Shown piece by piece: positions 47,217 through 57,312 of a stretch of DNA of 64,000 bases (positions are counted from its first letter, which is position 1; each line of letters opens with the position of its first letter). Source of the DNA: Guillardia theta CCMP2712 (lineage: Eukaryota > Cryptophyceae > Pyrenomonadales > Geminigeraceae); contig NW_005434667.1 in assembly GCF_000315625.1 (NCBI RefSeq), positions 462,527 to 526,526 on the forward strand, read 5' to 3'. The position numbers and the translations under genes are program-made. The notes under the pieces are model-generated. The model saw only the letters and a list, made by a program, of their open reading frames with translations. It ran no database searches and was not told the DNA's origin.

Positions 47217-50200
47217 TCACGCTGCCAGGTCGATAAGAGCTGAGCGAGTCATCATATGTTTGACCAACATCTGAAAAGGCGTCATCGAGCTCCGGTATCC
47301 TCCCCTCCCCTATCCTCCCCAGCTCTTCCTGCATTCTCCTCCTCTTCCTCTCACCTGTGGAAGAAGTGGCGAATCAGCGCTCATGTTGACCAGCCTCCCC
47401 GCCTCCTTCACTCCGCAGCTCCATCCTCTCTCCTGCCATCAGGTGAGGCGGCGGCAGCAGGAGAGCTGTCCTCACCTTGCTGTCCCACTGCAGGCCCTCC
47501 GCCCGACACCGATCCTTGATGTCGTAGGAGTTGCGAATCAAGATTCTTGACTTCCCCTCCCCGCCCTCCTCCTCGAGGATGATGGCGTACGGAAGCTTGT
47601 TTGTCTTGCTCTTGGAGGAGGAGACTGCCTTGTGAGAAGAGCCGGCGATGGCCTCGAGGACCAAGTCTGCTGTCACCTCCTCCTCCCTCGACATGTTCAG
47701 TATCGCAGCAGCATGCGAGCGAGTGCAGGTCCACGCCTGCGCCGTCTCGTTCCAGGCCATCCCGAGCTCGCGAAGGAAGCGCTTGAGCCCGTAGCAGCGA
47801 TCCACAAGCACCTGCGGTGTGAGGCGATCAATGGCGGCGAGACGGGAGGGTGAGGAGGAGAAGGAGGACCGTGCTGTTCTCGATGCGACATCGGGGCATG
47901 CTGATTGGTTGAGGAGAGTCTGAACGCGAGGAGACGGAGGATACTGTGGAAGAGTAAGTTGGTAGCAAAGTTTGAGGAGGATGATAGAGGCTTTTGTCAG
48001 CATCACTCACAGTCTTTGGGGAGGGACATGCGCTCGAGGCCCTCGAGCAGCTCCTCGAGCGAGAGATTCTCCAGCAGCTCCTCCTCTTTCGTCTTCGTCT
48101 CCTCCTCGCTGTTGCTCGAGCACTTGGAGTCCTCTCCCGCCATGCCCCCATGGGCCATCGCACCCGCCTCCTCTGCCCCCCTCATTCTTCTCCTCATCTC
48201 CTCCATCGGCAGCGCCCAGGCCTTCTCCTCCTGCCGCCATCGGAACCCTGCCATCCGGAGCCGCTCCTTCATGTTGTATCCGTTGAACACCAGCAGCTCG
48301 TCCCCGCACACCCGAACGTCAACTTTCCTCCCCTTCCTCTCATCCTTCACTCCGCTCAACTTGCCGGAGCGTTCCGCTGCCTTCCTGGCTCGCGCGAGCA
48401 TGGACAGAACCTTGTGCTCAGTGATGGAGGAGGAGGAGGCGCAGGGATCTTCTGTGAGAGCTCCGCTGACGAAATCTGTGCATATGAGCTTCTTGATCTG
48501 TTCAAAAAGTTAGCTCTTCCTCCCTCCCTCCTCTTCCCTCCTCCTCATCGCCCCTCCTCCTGGTCACAAGTTCATCTCACCTCGGTGGAGTTTGCCTTCA
48601 GCACGATGTCTCCCTCCTCTGCTCTGCTCGTGTTGACCAGGTTGACCAGCTCCAGGGCTGGAGCAAGCGAGGGCGCGAATCTCATGTGGATCATCCCCTC
48701 CTCCTCCTCCTCCTCTGTCTTGAGAATGCTACAGAGAGACCTTAAACCCTGTCTCCCCCCTTCGTTCCCTTCCCTCTCCTGCTGGTGCTGGTGCTCATCC
48801 TTCTCTTCCTTCTTGTCCGTCTCGCATCCTTCGGTGTACTCGTACAACATGTCGAGAATCAGCTCGGCGTTGAGATCAACGAGCGAGTCGATGCCAACCT
48901 GCCAAGACGCCAGAGTGAAACTCTGCTATCCCCTTCTTCCGCTCCCCTCCTCTCCTTTGTTCCTCTCCCTTCCCCCCGCATATCCCTTCCCCACTTCCTT
49001 TCTCCACTCCGCCCTTCTCCCACAGCTTGATGTTTGTTCTCACAGCGAGCAAGCCCTCTATCCCATCCCAACAGTCTTCAGTCGACTACGTTGGTTCGTC
49101 CCTCTCCTCATCCTTACCATCCTCTCGAACTCTTTGACTTCTTTTTTCCACAATCCGGAAGTCTCGTCGAGCTCGAAGAAACAGGATCGCAAACTCTCTT
49201 CAAACGTCTCTGCGTTGCTGATCTGAACATCCCGATGATCCACCTGACAACTCGATCAACCTCCTCCTCCTCCTCCTCCTCCTCCTCCTCTCACCTTCCA
49301 GCGAGGAGAAGGTATGGAAGCGATCAGAGTTCGGGCATGCTGGAATTTCGTCTTTGAAGAGATCAGACCCAGCACAGACAAGTTGCAAACTTGTTTCCTC
49401 GCTCCCCCCGCCCTCTCACTCCTCTCCTCCTCCTCACCGTCTCTTCCTCTCCCTCCACTTCTTCGCCTTTGACTTCTCGTCTCCAGACGTTCTCCTCCAC
49501 ATTCAAGACGAAACCTGCGAGCTTGAGGCGGAACTTGTCGCCTGCAGGACCACGAGGTGAGGAGGAGAGGAGGAGGAGGAGGAGAGGAGGAGGGGAGGTG
49601 AGGAGGAAGGGAGGAGGAGGAAGGGAGGAGGAGGAAGGGAGGAGGAGGAGTGGTACCTCGAGCGAACTTGTCAAGGGGCCGGACGAGCACTATGTCGTTC
49701 TCCTCCTCGTGAAATTCCATGCGGCGATCTGGTGCTGGATGAGAAAAGGAACGGGAAGAGTAGGAGGAGGAGTTGTGGGGATGGCACTTCACCTAGTGGA
49801 GGGAGAACCTCCTTCGCATTATCTTGGTACATCTGCATCATCGTGAACAAGAACAAGAACAAGAACAAGAACAAGAACAAGAACAAGAGCAAGAGCAAGA
49901 GCAAGAGCAAGAGCAAGTTCTTTCTTCTCTCAAGCTCATTCCTCTCACCTTGACGAAGAGGATCTCAAGCATTTCTTGGACCTTCTCTCTTGTCACGTCC
50001 TTCTCACTCGCATTGAAGAATTCCGCGATTCTCGACAGCTCGGCTGTCCATCCCCTACTTGCCACGTCGTAGGAGAAACCTGCCGAGGATAAACAAAAGC
50101 AAAATCAGAGGGTGGAAAAAGATGTGAATGGAAAACAGGAGATGGCATAGCAACAAGAGAGAATGAGAAGGAGAAGAAGAAGTAGAAAGTGAAGGCAAAG

Positions 50201-50397
50201 AGCGAGCGACGAGGAAGAGCGGAGAGGAAAGAGAGGAGGGAAGTGGAGGTATGAAGATATTCCAGCATGAGAGGTTTGCGCGATTCTTTACCTCCTCTCC
50301 TCACCAGCTCCCACATTGGTTGACATTTTCTCAGGATACAATGGGAGGAGTTGAAGTAAACAGAAACTGTCTTCCTCTTCAGCTCCTCTCTTTCCAT
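47217..50397 (-). CDS. Tandem GFRW-module protein (DUF5710-like repeats)
   Basis: The start is MEREELKRKTVSVYFN. At least six modules follow, each with a beta strand, a helix with KxRL, and a G-[FML]-x-W turn ending in Trp: GFSYDVASRGWTAELSRI; DKFRLKLAGFVLNVEENVWR; SLRSCFFELDETSGLWKK; LLVFNGYNMKERLRMAGFRW then RQEEKAWAL; LKRFLRELGMAWNETAQAW; ILIRNSYDIKDRCRAEGLQW. Each is followed by a helical stretch. The units resemble the bacterial DUF5710 pattern (KxxAKxLGARWDxxxKxWY), found in plasmid primase-like proteins. Exons are separated by repeat-rich introns. The end MLVKHMMTRSALIDLAA at 47217 is tentative. It lies just downstream of PrimPol on the same strand. Function is unknown. Confidence 0.6.
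49849..49920. repeat. (AACAAG)n/(AGCAAG)n hexamer array
   Basis: About 12 hexamer units lie within an intron of the tandem-module gene, between the exon ending LEILFVK and the one reading MYQDNAK. Lys-Asn and Glu-Gln readings are artefacts. Confidence 0.9.
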
Positions 50398-50479
50398 CCT
50401 GCACCACCTGTCAGAAGAATGAAGACGGAGAGAAGAGAGAGAGGAAACGACAGAAAGATATTTGATAGGCAGAGGAGAG

Positions 50480-50612
50480 GAGAAGAGCGGAGAGGAGAGG
50501 AGAGGAGAGGAGAGGAGAGGAGAGGAGAGGAGAGGAGAGGAGAGGAGAGGAGAGGAGAGGAGAGGAGAGGAGAGGAGAGGAGAGGAGAGGAGAGGAGAGG
50601 AGAGGAGAGGAG
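50480..50612. repeat. (GGAGA)n microsatellite between PrimPol and the module gene
   Basis: About 25 near-perfect copies of the 5-mer ggaga. On the minus (sense) strand it reads TCTCC, so it is pyrimidine-rich in the direction of transcription, like the (CTCCT)n array of the RRM gene. It separates the PrimPol stop (50719) from the module-gene start (50397). Confidence 0.95.
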
Positions 50613-50718
50613 AGGGGGCAGGATGCAGGTCACCTGCTCATTTGGCCAGCAGACCCCCTGCTTTTGAGTCCTTTACGCTGAATTCAGTTGGACCTCCTCT
50701 TCTCCCCTCCCCTCCCCT

Positions 50719-51894
50719 TCACCGCTTCCTCCCCGCCCCCCCTCCCCCTCCTCTTTCCCGCTCCCCACCTTTGACTGCGGATGCCCATTCCTTCATCTTC
50801 TCCTTTGCCATCTTCAGCCGAGCAAGCCTTGCACGCTCCTGCTCCTCTTCTTCACTTCCTCCTCCCTCCACCTCCCTCCTCCACCTTCATCATGTTCCCT
50901 TGCGCTACCGCAAGAACTTCCGAGGAGGAGGAAGACGAGGAAGTGGCAGGAGCCAGTTCTTCGTCGAGTTGCTTCTCGAAAGTCTCTCGAGGGATGGGTC
51001 GCTACGTGCTTCGTCAGAAGTACACCCTCTCTCCTCCTCCCTCCTCTCCTCCTCCTCCTCCCTCCCTCTCCTCCTCCTCTCCTTCCCCTCGTCTGACTTT
51101 TTCATCAACTCTCTCACCTCAGGAGACTGAAAGTTGGCACAGTCTGGATCGAGACAACGCTGTCAACAGCAGATCAGCTTCCTTTCCTTCCTCTTCCTTC
51201 CTCCCCTCCTCTCTCAGGAGCACCTGCTTCCATACTCCTCGTGATAGGTCGCAGACAATCTGATCCCAGGCAAACACGTCACATCACTTCCTCTCCCCTT
51301 CCCCTTTGATCACCTCTCCTTCCCTCGCTCTCCCCGTCCTCCTCCTCCTCTCCTCCTCCTCCTCTTACAGAGATCCTGTTGGACTTGTGCTGTCTTCCGA
51401 TCGCCTCGCAGAATCTGTTCCCCAGCAGAGAGAAAGTTATCCGCATGCTTGTCCGGTTCAGCGCCCACTGCTGCACCCAGGCCCCGCTCCGAACCTCGCA
51501 TACGTAGCTGAAAACAGGCGTCAGGAGGAGGAGGAGAGGAGCAGCGGGTTAGGAGATGGAGGAGGGCAAGGAGGCGGAGGAGCGATGGATAGATGGATGG
51601 GATAGAAGGAAAGAGAGAGACGGCAGGATAGAGGATGAGGGAGGGAGGGAGGGAGGGAGGGAGGAAGGGGAGGGAGGGAGGAGAGGCAGTTGGAGAGGGA
51701 GGGAGTACCGGTCCAGGTCGGGGAAAGGAGATTTAGAGGAGAAACTTTCTCGTCTGCTGGTGTCGCTGGCTGAGATTGTCGTGAAGTTGAGGGTCAAAGT
51801 CGCCTGAACGCCACGTAAGCCTCCTCCTCCTCCTGCACCAACCTTCTGCCTCCTCCCCTCCTCTTTCTAGCTCCTGTCGCATCCCCCCTACCCC

Positions 51895-51925
<31 letters not shown>

Positions 51926-53807
51926 CACCTTCTTGGTCTTGTTCGCATCCTCATCCTCCAGCAGGTGATCCAGCTGCGAGGTGAAGCAGATAAGAGAATG
52001 CTGCAGCAGGAGCCGTTAGCTCTGAACCTCCTGCTCCTGCTCCTCGTTCACCATAAAGACGTTCTCCTCCTCGTCTCTTCCTCCCCCGACCGAAGGGTGC
52101 AGCGAAGAGAACATGAGCTTCATGAACGCGTTGGAGTGAAGATCAGGATGCCACTTGTGCGGGTGCTCGCGCTGAGATCTCTGCATCCCATGACAATCAT
52201 TTCCTCCTCCCTCTTTGGCCTTCCCTGCTGCTTTCTCTAGGCCAGCATCCCCCCTCCTCTACTTCCCTCTCCTCCCCAGCTCTTTTCTTGCCCCTTGTTC
52301 CTCTACTGACCTCGAACGTCCTCGTCTTGCCGAGCTTGGAGGAATAGAGGATGCGAAAGCACCGATTGCGAGTGTAGACCCCGAGGTCAACGCAAGACTT
52401 CACGTCCTGACACACACGTTAAAATCCCTCCTCCTCCTCCTCCTCCCCCTCCCCTTCCCCCTTCTCCTGCTTCAACTCCAGTAGCAGCAGCAGCATACTG
52501 CAACTGCTGCTGCTGCTGCTCTTCCCGGACGCATACTGCTCCTCATCCCCCTTACAGCTAACCCTGACCTCCAGCACCTCGGGAAGAAGTTCGACGAAGT
52601 GACGGACGAAGGCACCCGCGTGCGAGTTGTCCTTGAACGCAACGTTGGCAACAATGAGATGCCGCGAGAACTTCACGTCTGTGCAACTGTCCAGCTCCAG
52701 CACCTGCAGGACAGCACAAGAAACTTAGCAAGTGAGGGGTAGGGGTAGGGGGAGGATGAGTAAGACTGTGATGGTGAGGTGTAGCGAGCAGGCCAGCTCT
52801 TTCTCACCTGGATCTGTTTGTCAAATTCCTTATATCTCGCCTGCAAAGCCGGTTGAAGCTCCTCCAGCATCTTGTCCACCCTGCTGTTCCCCAGCTGATG
52901 CGCCTCCGTCACGTTGTCCCCAGCAGAGATCGGAAACTCCAGATCGAAGTAGAGCCGGCACGGCGAACCTTCACGGATGATCTCAGCGAAATGTCGTCCG
53001 CTCGGGTCCATCTTCTTGTATCTTCTCCAGAACCCCTGCCATCCACTTCATCCACATCCTTTCCTCTCCCCCTCCCTTCCTCTCCTCCTCCCAACTCACC
53101 CTGTAAGTAGCTGCCACGTACTGCTTGGCTCCTGTGTTCTTCTTGTCCTGCGCATAGACCTGTAGCCCGAGCGAAGGACGAGCGTCCGCGAACTTGAAGG
53201 CATCAGCTTGCGTTGCGAACACTTCGAAGACGTAGTCTGCATGATTCACATCCTTGACCTCCTCGAGAACTTTCATCCCTCGTCCTCGCTGCGGAGAAAG
53301 GAAGGAAGTAGAGCTGGAGGAATCGACGGCTCTTGTGGGGCTCGTGATCTCCTCCGTCCTCGCCTGCTTGCTTCTTGGCACAAGATTGTCGCCGAAGAGT
53401 GCCGCATTCCTTGACCGCAGTTCCTGGCTGCTGAACAAATCCTTGGCATCCTGTTTGCTCTCAAAGTCCGCCAGTCGTTCCACCAGGTCTGCCTTGTTAC
53501 CCCTCGTATTGAGTCCCCTCTCCCTGAGCGCTCTGTGCAGCTCAGATAGCTTCATCCTCTCAAACACCGCTCGGTCCTCCGCCGATTGGCTCGGGTTGAA
53601 ATTGCTGTCAGACGACCTCGTAAAGTCGTTGCTCAGCGAACTGTCGGATCTCTTGACATTCATCATGGTCCCTCCCCTCAGCCTGAACACGGGAGAGGGG
53701 TGTTCCTTGCAGGCAAAGGGGCACAAAGTCGATTGCATCACCTGACAAGAAACCTTGCACAACAGTACGACGAACAAAACATTAGCCAACGCACGAACCA
53801 TCTTCAA
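50719..53807 (-). CDS. PRIMPOL: PrimPol primase-polymerase with signal peptide and SAP domain
   Basis: PrimPol reprimes stalled DNA replication. The start has a signal peptide (MKMVRALANVLFVVLLCKVS) and a transit-like segment ending VFRLRGG. A SAP domain follows (LSELHRALRERGLNTRGNKA). The AEP core then shows FADARPSLGLQVYAQD, motif I CRLYFDLEF (DxE), motif II KFSRHLI (SxH), VAFKDNSHAGAFVRHF, and motif III CVDLGVYTRNRCFRIL. The zinc knuckle is complete: FCEAIGRQHKSNRIS (C, H) and RCLDPDCANFQS (C, C). The last helix reads MKVEGGGSEEEEQERARLA, ending KRstop at 50719. The first exon is 53807-53100. Signal plus transit with no Phe after the cleavage site would fit the periplastid compartment, hence possibly the nucleomorph, but this is inference. 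Confidence 0.85.
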
Positions 53808-54172
53808 AATGAACTTCTGTCAACCCATTTGCCCGTTTCTGTCTGACAAAACGAGAACATCAGACAGGAACGAGTACGAAAACACATGGGAAGCTCTTGT
53901 GACTGCACACTCGCCTTCAAACAAGGAACTTGATACCCCTCATGAACATCTCGATACCCACTACTACAACCGACATCTCACGAGCAACATCTTCTTCTCC
54001 TCTCCTCCACGCCCTTCCATGCCTTGTATATCGCCATCATCCATGTCTCCCTCCCTCCCTCCCTCCCTCCCATACTTTCGCCGCCTCCGCCTCCCCCTTC
54101 CCCATTTTTGTTCGAATTTGAACTTCGCACGCCAACACACGCGGGCGGTTACAGTACGTTAATTCCCCAACA
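53808..54172. promoter_or_regulatory. Divergent promoter gap
   Basis: The gap lies between the PrimPol start (minus) and the TPR gene start (plus). It includes a C/T-rich run with ccctccctccctccctccc at 54051-54068. No gene is seen. Confidence 0.4.
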
Positions 54173-57006
54173 ATGGCCGTTTCGAACGTAACGGTATTCC
54201 AAAGGATCGGAGAGAACATGCAGCGGGGGACGCAAGAGGGAGAGAGGATGGGAGGGGAGGGGGAGGAGGAGAAGGGGAGAGGGAGAGACGAGGCCATGAA
54301 GGTCGAAGGAGAAGATAAGATGGAGGAGGATGAGGACGAGGAGATCAGCTTCAAGTATGTCTACATCCCCTGCGACGATGGCAAGGAGATCCAGGAGTGC
54401 GTCATGCGGGCTAAGAAGAGCCAGTCGATGCAGTGCATGCTCGGTGAGTTTCATGCAGGGAACTATGTCGAACATGCACGCGTGCTGAGATGCTTACCTG
54501 CCCTGTCAGACTATCTCAGGCCTTACTTCGCGGAGGCAGCCAAGATAAAGTCGGAGGAGCAGAGGAGGAAACTCAAAGTACGTGCTCCTACCGCAGCTCC
54601 CTCCCCTCGCTCACTAGCATGGCAGGAGAACATTTCTGCTGAGCTTGCGAAGAACGCAGCTAAGGTCTCCGACTACGCCGTCTGGTCGATCTGACGAAGA
54701 GCAGGGAGGCATGAAGTCCGACGACATATCAGCCACCATGATCGACAGCATGACCGAGAGTCAGTTTGTATGCTCGCCGAGGCTCTCCTCCGGTGCAGAA
54801 CTTGACGATCCGACATGCAGGTTGACATCGTTCCTCTCATCCCAGCCGTAGCTGCCTGCAAGTGTGCCGGACTTGCTTGACCTTAGAGCTCACTGACCCT
54901 CTTCAACGTAGCTGGATGTCCGTGACCATGTACGTCGACGACAAGGGATCAGCCAAGGTGAGTCAGAGTCCGTTCAGCCTCCCTCCTCCTCCTTCCTCGG
55001 TCTTCCTCCTTCTCCCTCAGTCTTCCTCCTACTCCCACGGTCGTTTCTTTCCCTCCCTGTTACCCGTGGAAGCAAAGGTTCCTCCCTCACCTCTCAATGT
55101 GTGCCAGGAGCTCCCGGTGAATGCTCGGGCCACTGCCATCGTGTCCATGGCAGGGGGAAGCGTATCGGTGAGTGGGAGGAGGAAGAGGAAGGGCCGTAGG
55201 GAGGGAGAGGGAGGGGTACGAGGAGGGAGAGGGAGGGGTACGAGGAGGGAAAAGGGGGAAGCACAATGGAGCAAGAGTACCGCCTACATGCCGTAGCAGC
55301 CCGGATGTGACCGTACGCGAGTCGAGCAGGTGCTGGGAGATGCGTTCGTAGCGCGAGCATACGACAATGAGGCAGAGGATCTTGTAAGGCATGACTTCCT
55401 CCTCGAGGAACTGGCGGCTGACGCCCCTTGGTAATGGAAGGGGGAACAGAGGAGAGGGGAGGGGAAAGAAAGGAGGGGAAGGGAGGGGAAGGGAGGGGAA
55501 GGGAGGGAAGGTGAGGGAAAGGGAAATGGAGGGAGGGGAGGGGAGGGGAGGATTGGCTGGTGCTCACTTTGCCAAGGCTGCGAGAGGCATGGAGAGTGAA
55601 GCTGATCGTCGAGGGAAACCGGGACAGCAAGGGGAAAGAGGATGAACACTTAGATGAAGCTCGAATTGTGTCTAAGGTGAAGAGGAGGAGGAGGAGGAGG
55701 AGGAGGAGGAGGAGGAGGAGGAGGATGAGGATGATGATGATGAGGAGGAGTAAAGCAGTTCCAGGTGCTAGAGGATGGCTTTCCTTTCGTGCCCCCCCTG
55801 CATCAACCAGTCCACCAGGACGCTCGCAAGGAGGCAGCTGAGAAGATCCGAGCAAAAGGCAACGAGTACTTCAAGCAGGGCAGGTAGGAAAGGACCAAAT
55901 CGCAGCAGTTGCTGACTTTCTTGCCCTTCCCCTGCCCCTGCCCCTGCCCCTGCACCTTCCCCTCCCTGCTCCACTAATGACCTGCTCCTGCTCAGTTTTG
56001 AGGATGCTCTCTTTGAATACTACAAATCCGTTCGCTACCTCAGCATCATGCCAGCTGTCTTGGACGACAAAGTTGTACAAGTTGAATTCCATGAAGCATC
56101 CTGATAGCAGGGCAGGCGACTGCTTCGCTGGTTTCGGCGCTGTCAAACGCTGCAGCTTGCTGGCTGAAGCTCGAGAAGTACAAATTGGTGATCTCGAGTA
56201 CTCCCTCCCTCCTCCCTCCTCCCTCTTACCCTAGGAGGGAGCAGCAGGGAGCTGCTTCCTCCTCTTGCCCGTCTGCCCTCCTGCCTGCTATCGACTCGAT
56301 TGTCTCGCATTCCCGCTCTTCTTTCTTGCTTGACCGGCTCACACTCAACGTCGGCAGTGTGACAAACTCTGCTCCAACACCCTCCAGCTGGAACCGAAGA
56401 ACGTGAAGGCGCTTTTCAGGTAGCTTCTCAGCTTCTCAGCTTCTCAGCTTCTCAGCATCTCAGCTTCTCAGCTACCTCCTCCTCTCCTCCTCTCCCTCCC
56501 CTGCTCACGGATTCCTGGTTATGTTCTGCTTACCTATTGGTCGCTCCTGCTTTCTTCAGCATTACCCACTTCCTTGTGCCCCTGACCTCCTCCCTCCTCC
56601 CTCCCCTGCTTCTCTCTCACTGGCTCGCAGGAAGGGCATGGCTCTTCGTGGGATGCAGCAGTGGCAAGAAGCTCTCACAGCTCTAGAGCAGGTGGGCAGG
56701 GGAGGATGAAGGAGGAGGGCAGGGGGGGAGGGAAAGGAGGCGCAAGGAGGGCAGGGGGGGAGGGAAAGGAGGCGCAAGGAGGGCTGAAAGCTGCCTCAGG
56801 CGGCAAGTCTGAACCCCTCAGATGCTGCGGTGGCAGCGGAGCGAGCGAAGGCTGAGAAGGTGAGGGAGGGAGGGAGGGAGGGAGGGAGGGAGGGAGGGAG
56901 GGAGGGAGGGAATGTGGAAGGGAAGATGGGGAAGGGGAGGGAGGGACAGACGGAGGTGATGAAACGGACTGGGCAGGATGTGAAGAAACATCTGTACGGG
57001 TGGTGA
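54173..57006 (+). CDS. TPR-containing protein, multi-exon
   Basis: The start is MAVSNVTVFQRIGENM, followed by an acidic linker and FKYVYIPCDDGKEIQECVM. Middle exons include MTESQFVC, MYVDDKGSAK, ELPVNARATAIVSMAGGSVS and DFLLEELAADAPW. The C-terminal exons are TPR helices: AEKIRAKGNEYFKQG, FEDALFEYYKSVRYLSIMP, TLQLEPKNVKALF, RKGMALRGMQQWQEALTALE and AAVAAERAKAEK, ending DVKKHLYGW with a stop at 57006. The order (N-terminal beta region, then three TPRs) resembles immunophilin-type cochaperones such as FKBP-TPR proteins, but the N-terminal domain is not identified. Long microsatellites interrupt the introns. Confidence 0.65.
55683..55750. repeat. (AGG)n/(GAT)n trinucleotide array in an intron of the TPR gene
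   Basis: A run of about 15 agg triplets is followed by atgatgatgatg. Other simple arrays in this gene are (ttctcagc)n at 56418-56472 and (ggga)n at 56863-56912. Confidence 0.9.
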
Positions 57007-57312
57007 GAGGGTACTGGAGGATACCAAACGAGCGGAAGCGAGAGAGGAAGGGTCATGAAATCAAGAACAGCACAAGAACGATGAAGGTGGTCAGGTGAGA
57101 GACGATGACGTCGAAGTGAAGGACAGTAGATGGGAAGGCAGGGTGCCATGAATTATGTTTTATGTTTCACTAGAGTATCACTTGAATCACTTGCTATAGT
57201 ACTGCTCACTGCTTCTTGCCATTACGACGAATAAATAATCAAACATCACCACAAGTCCTCATCTCCCTTCTCCTGCCCCCTCCTCCTCCTCCTCCCTTCT
57301 AAAGTAACAGTT

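Noticed and set aside
47994-49226. Plus-strand ORF of 410 residues
   Set aside because: Ser/Leu/Pro-rich shadow of the tandem-module gene and its pyrimidine-rich introns; no motif.
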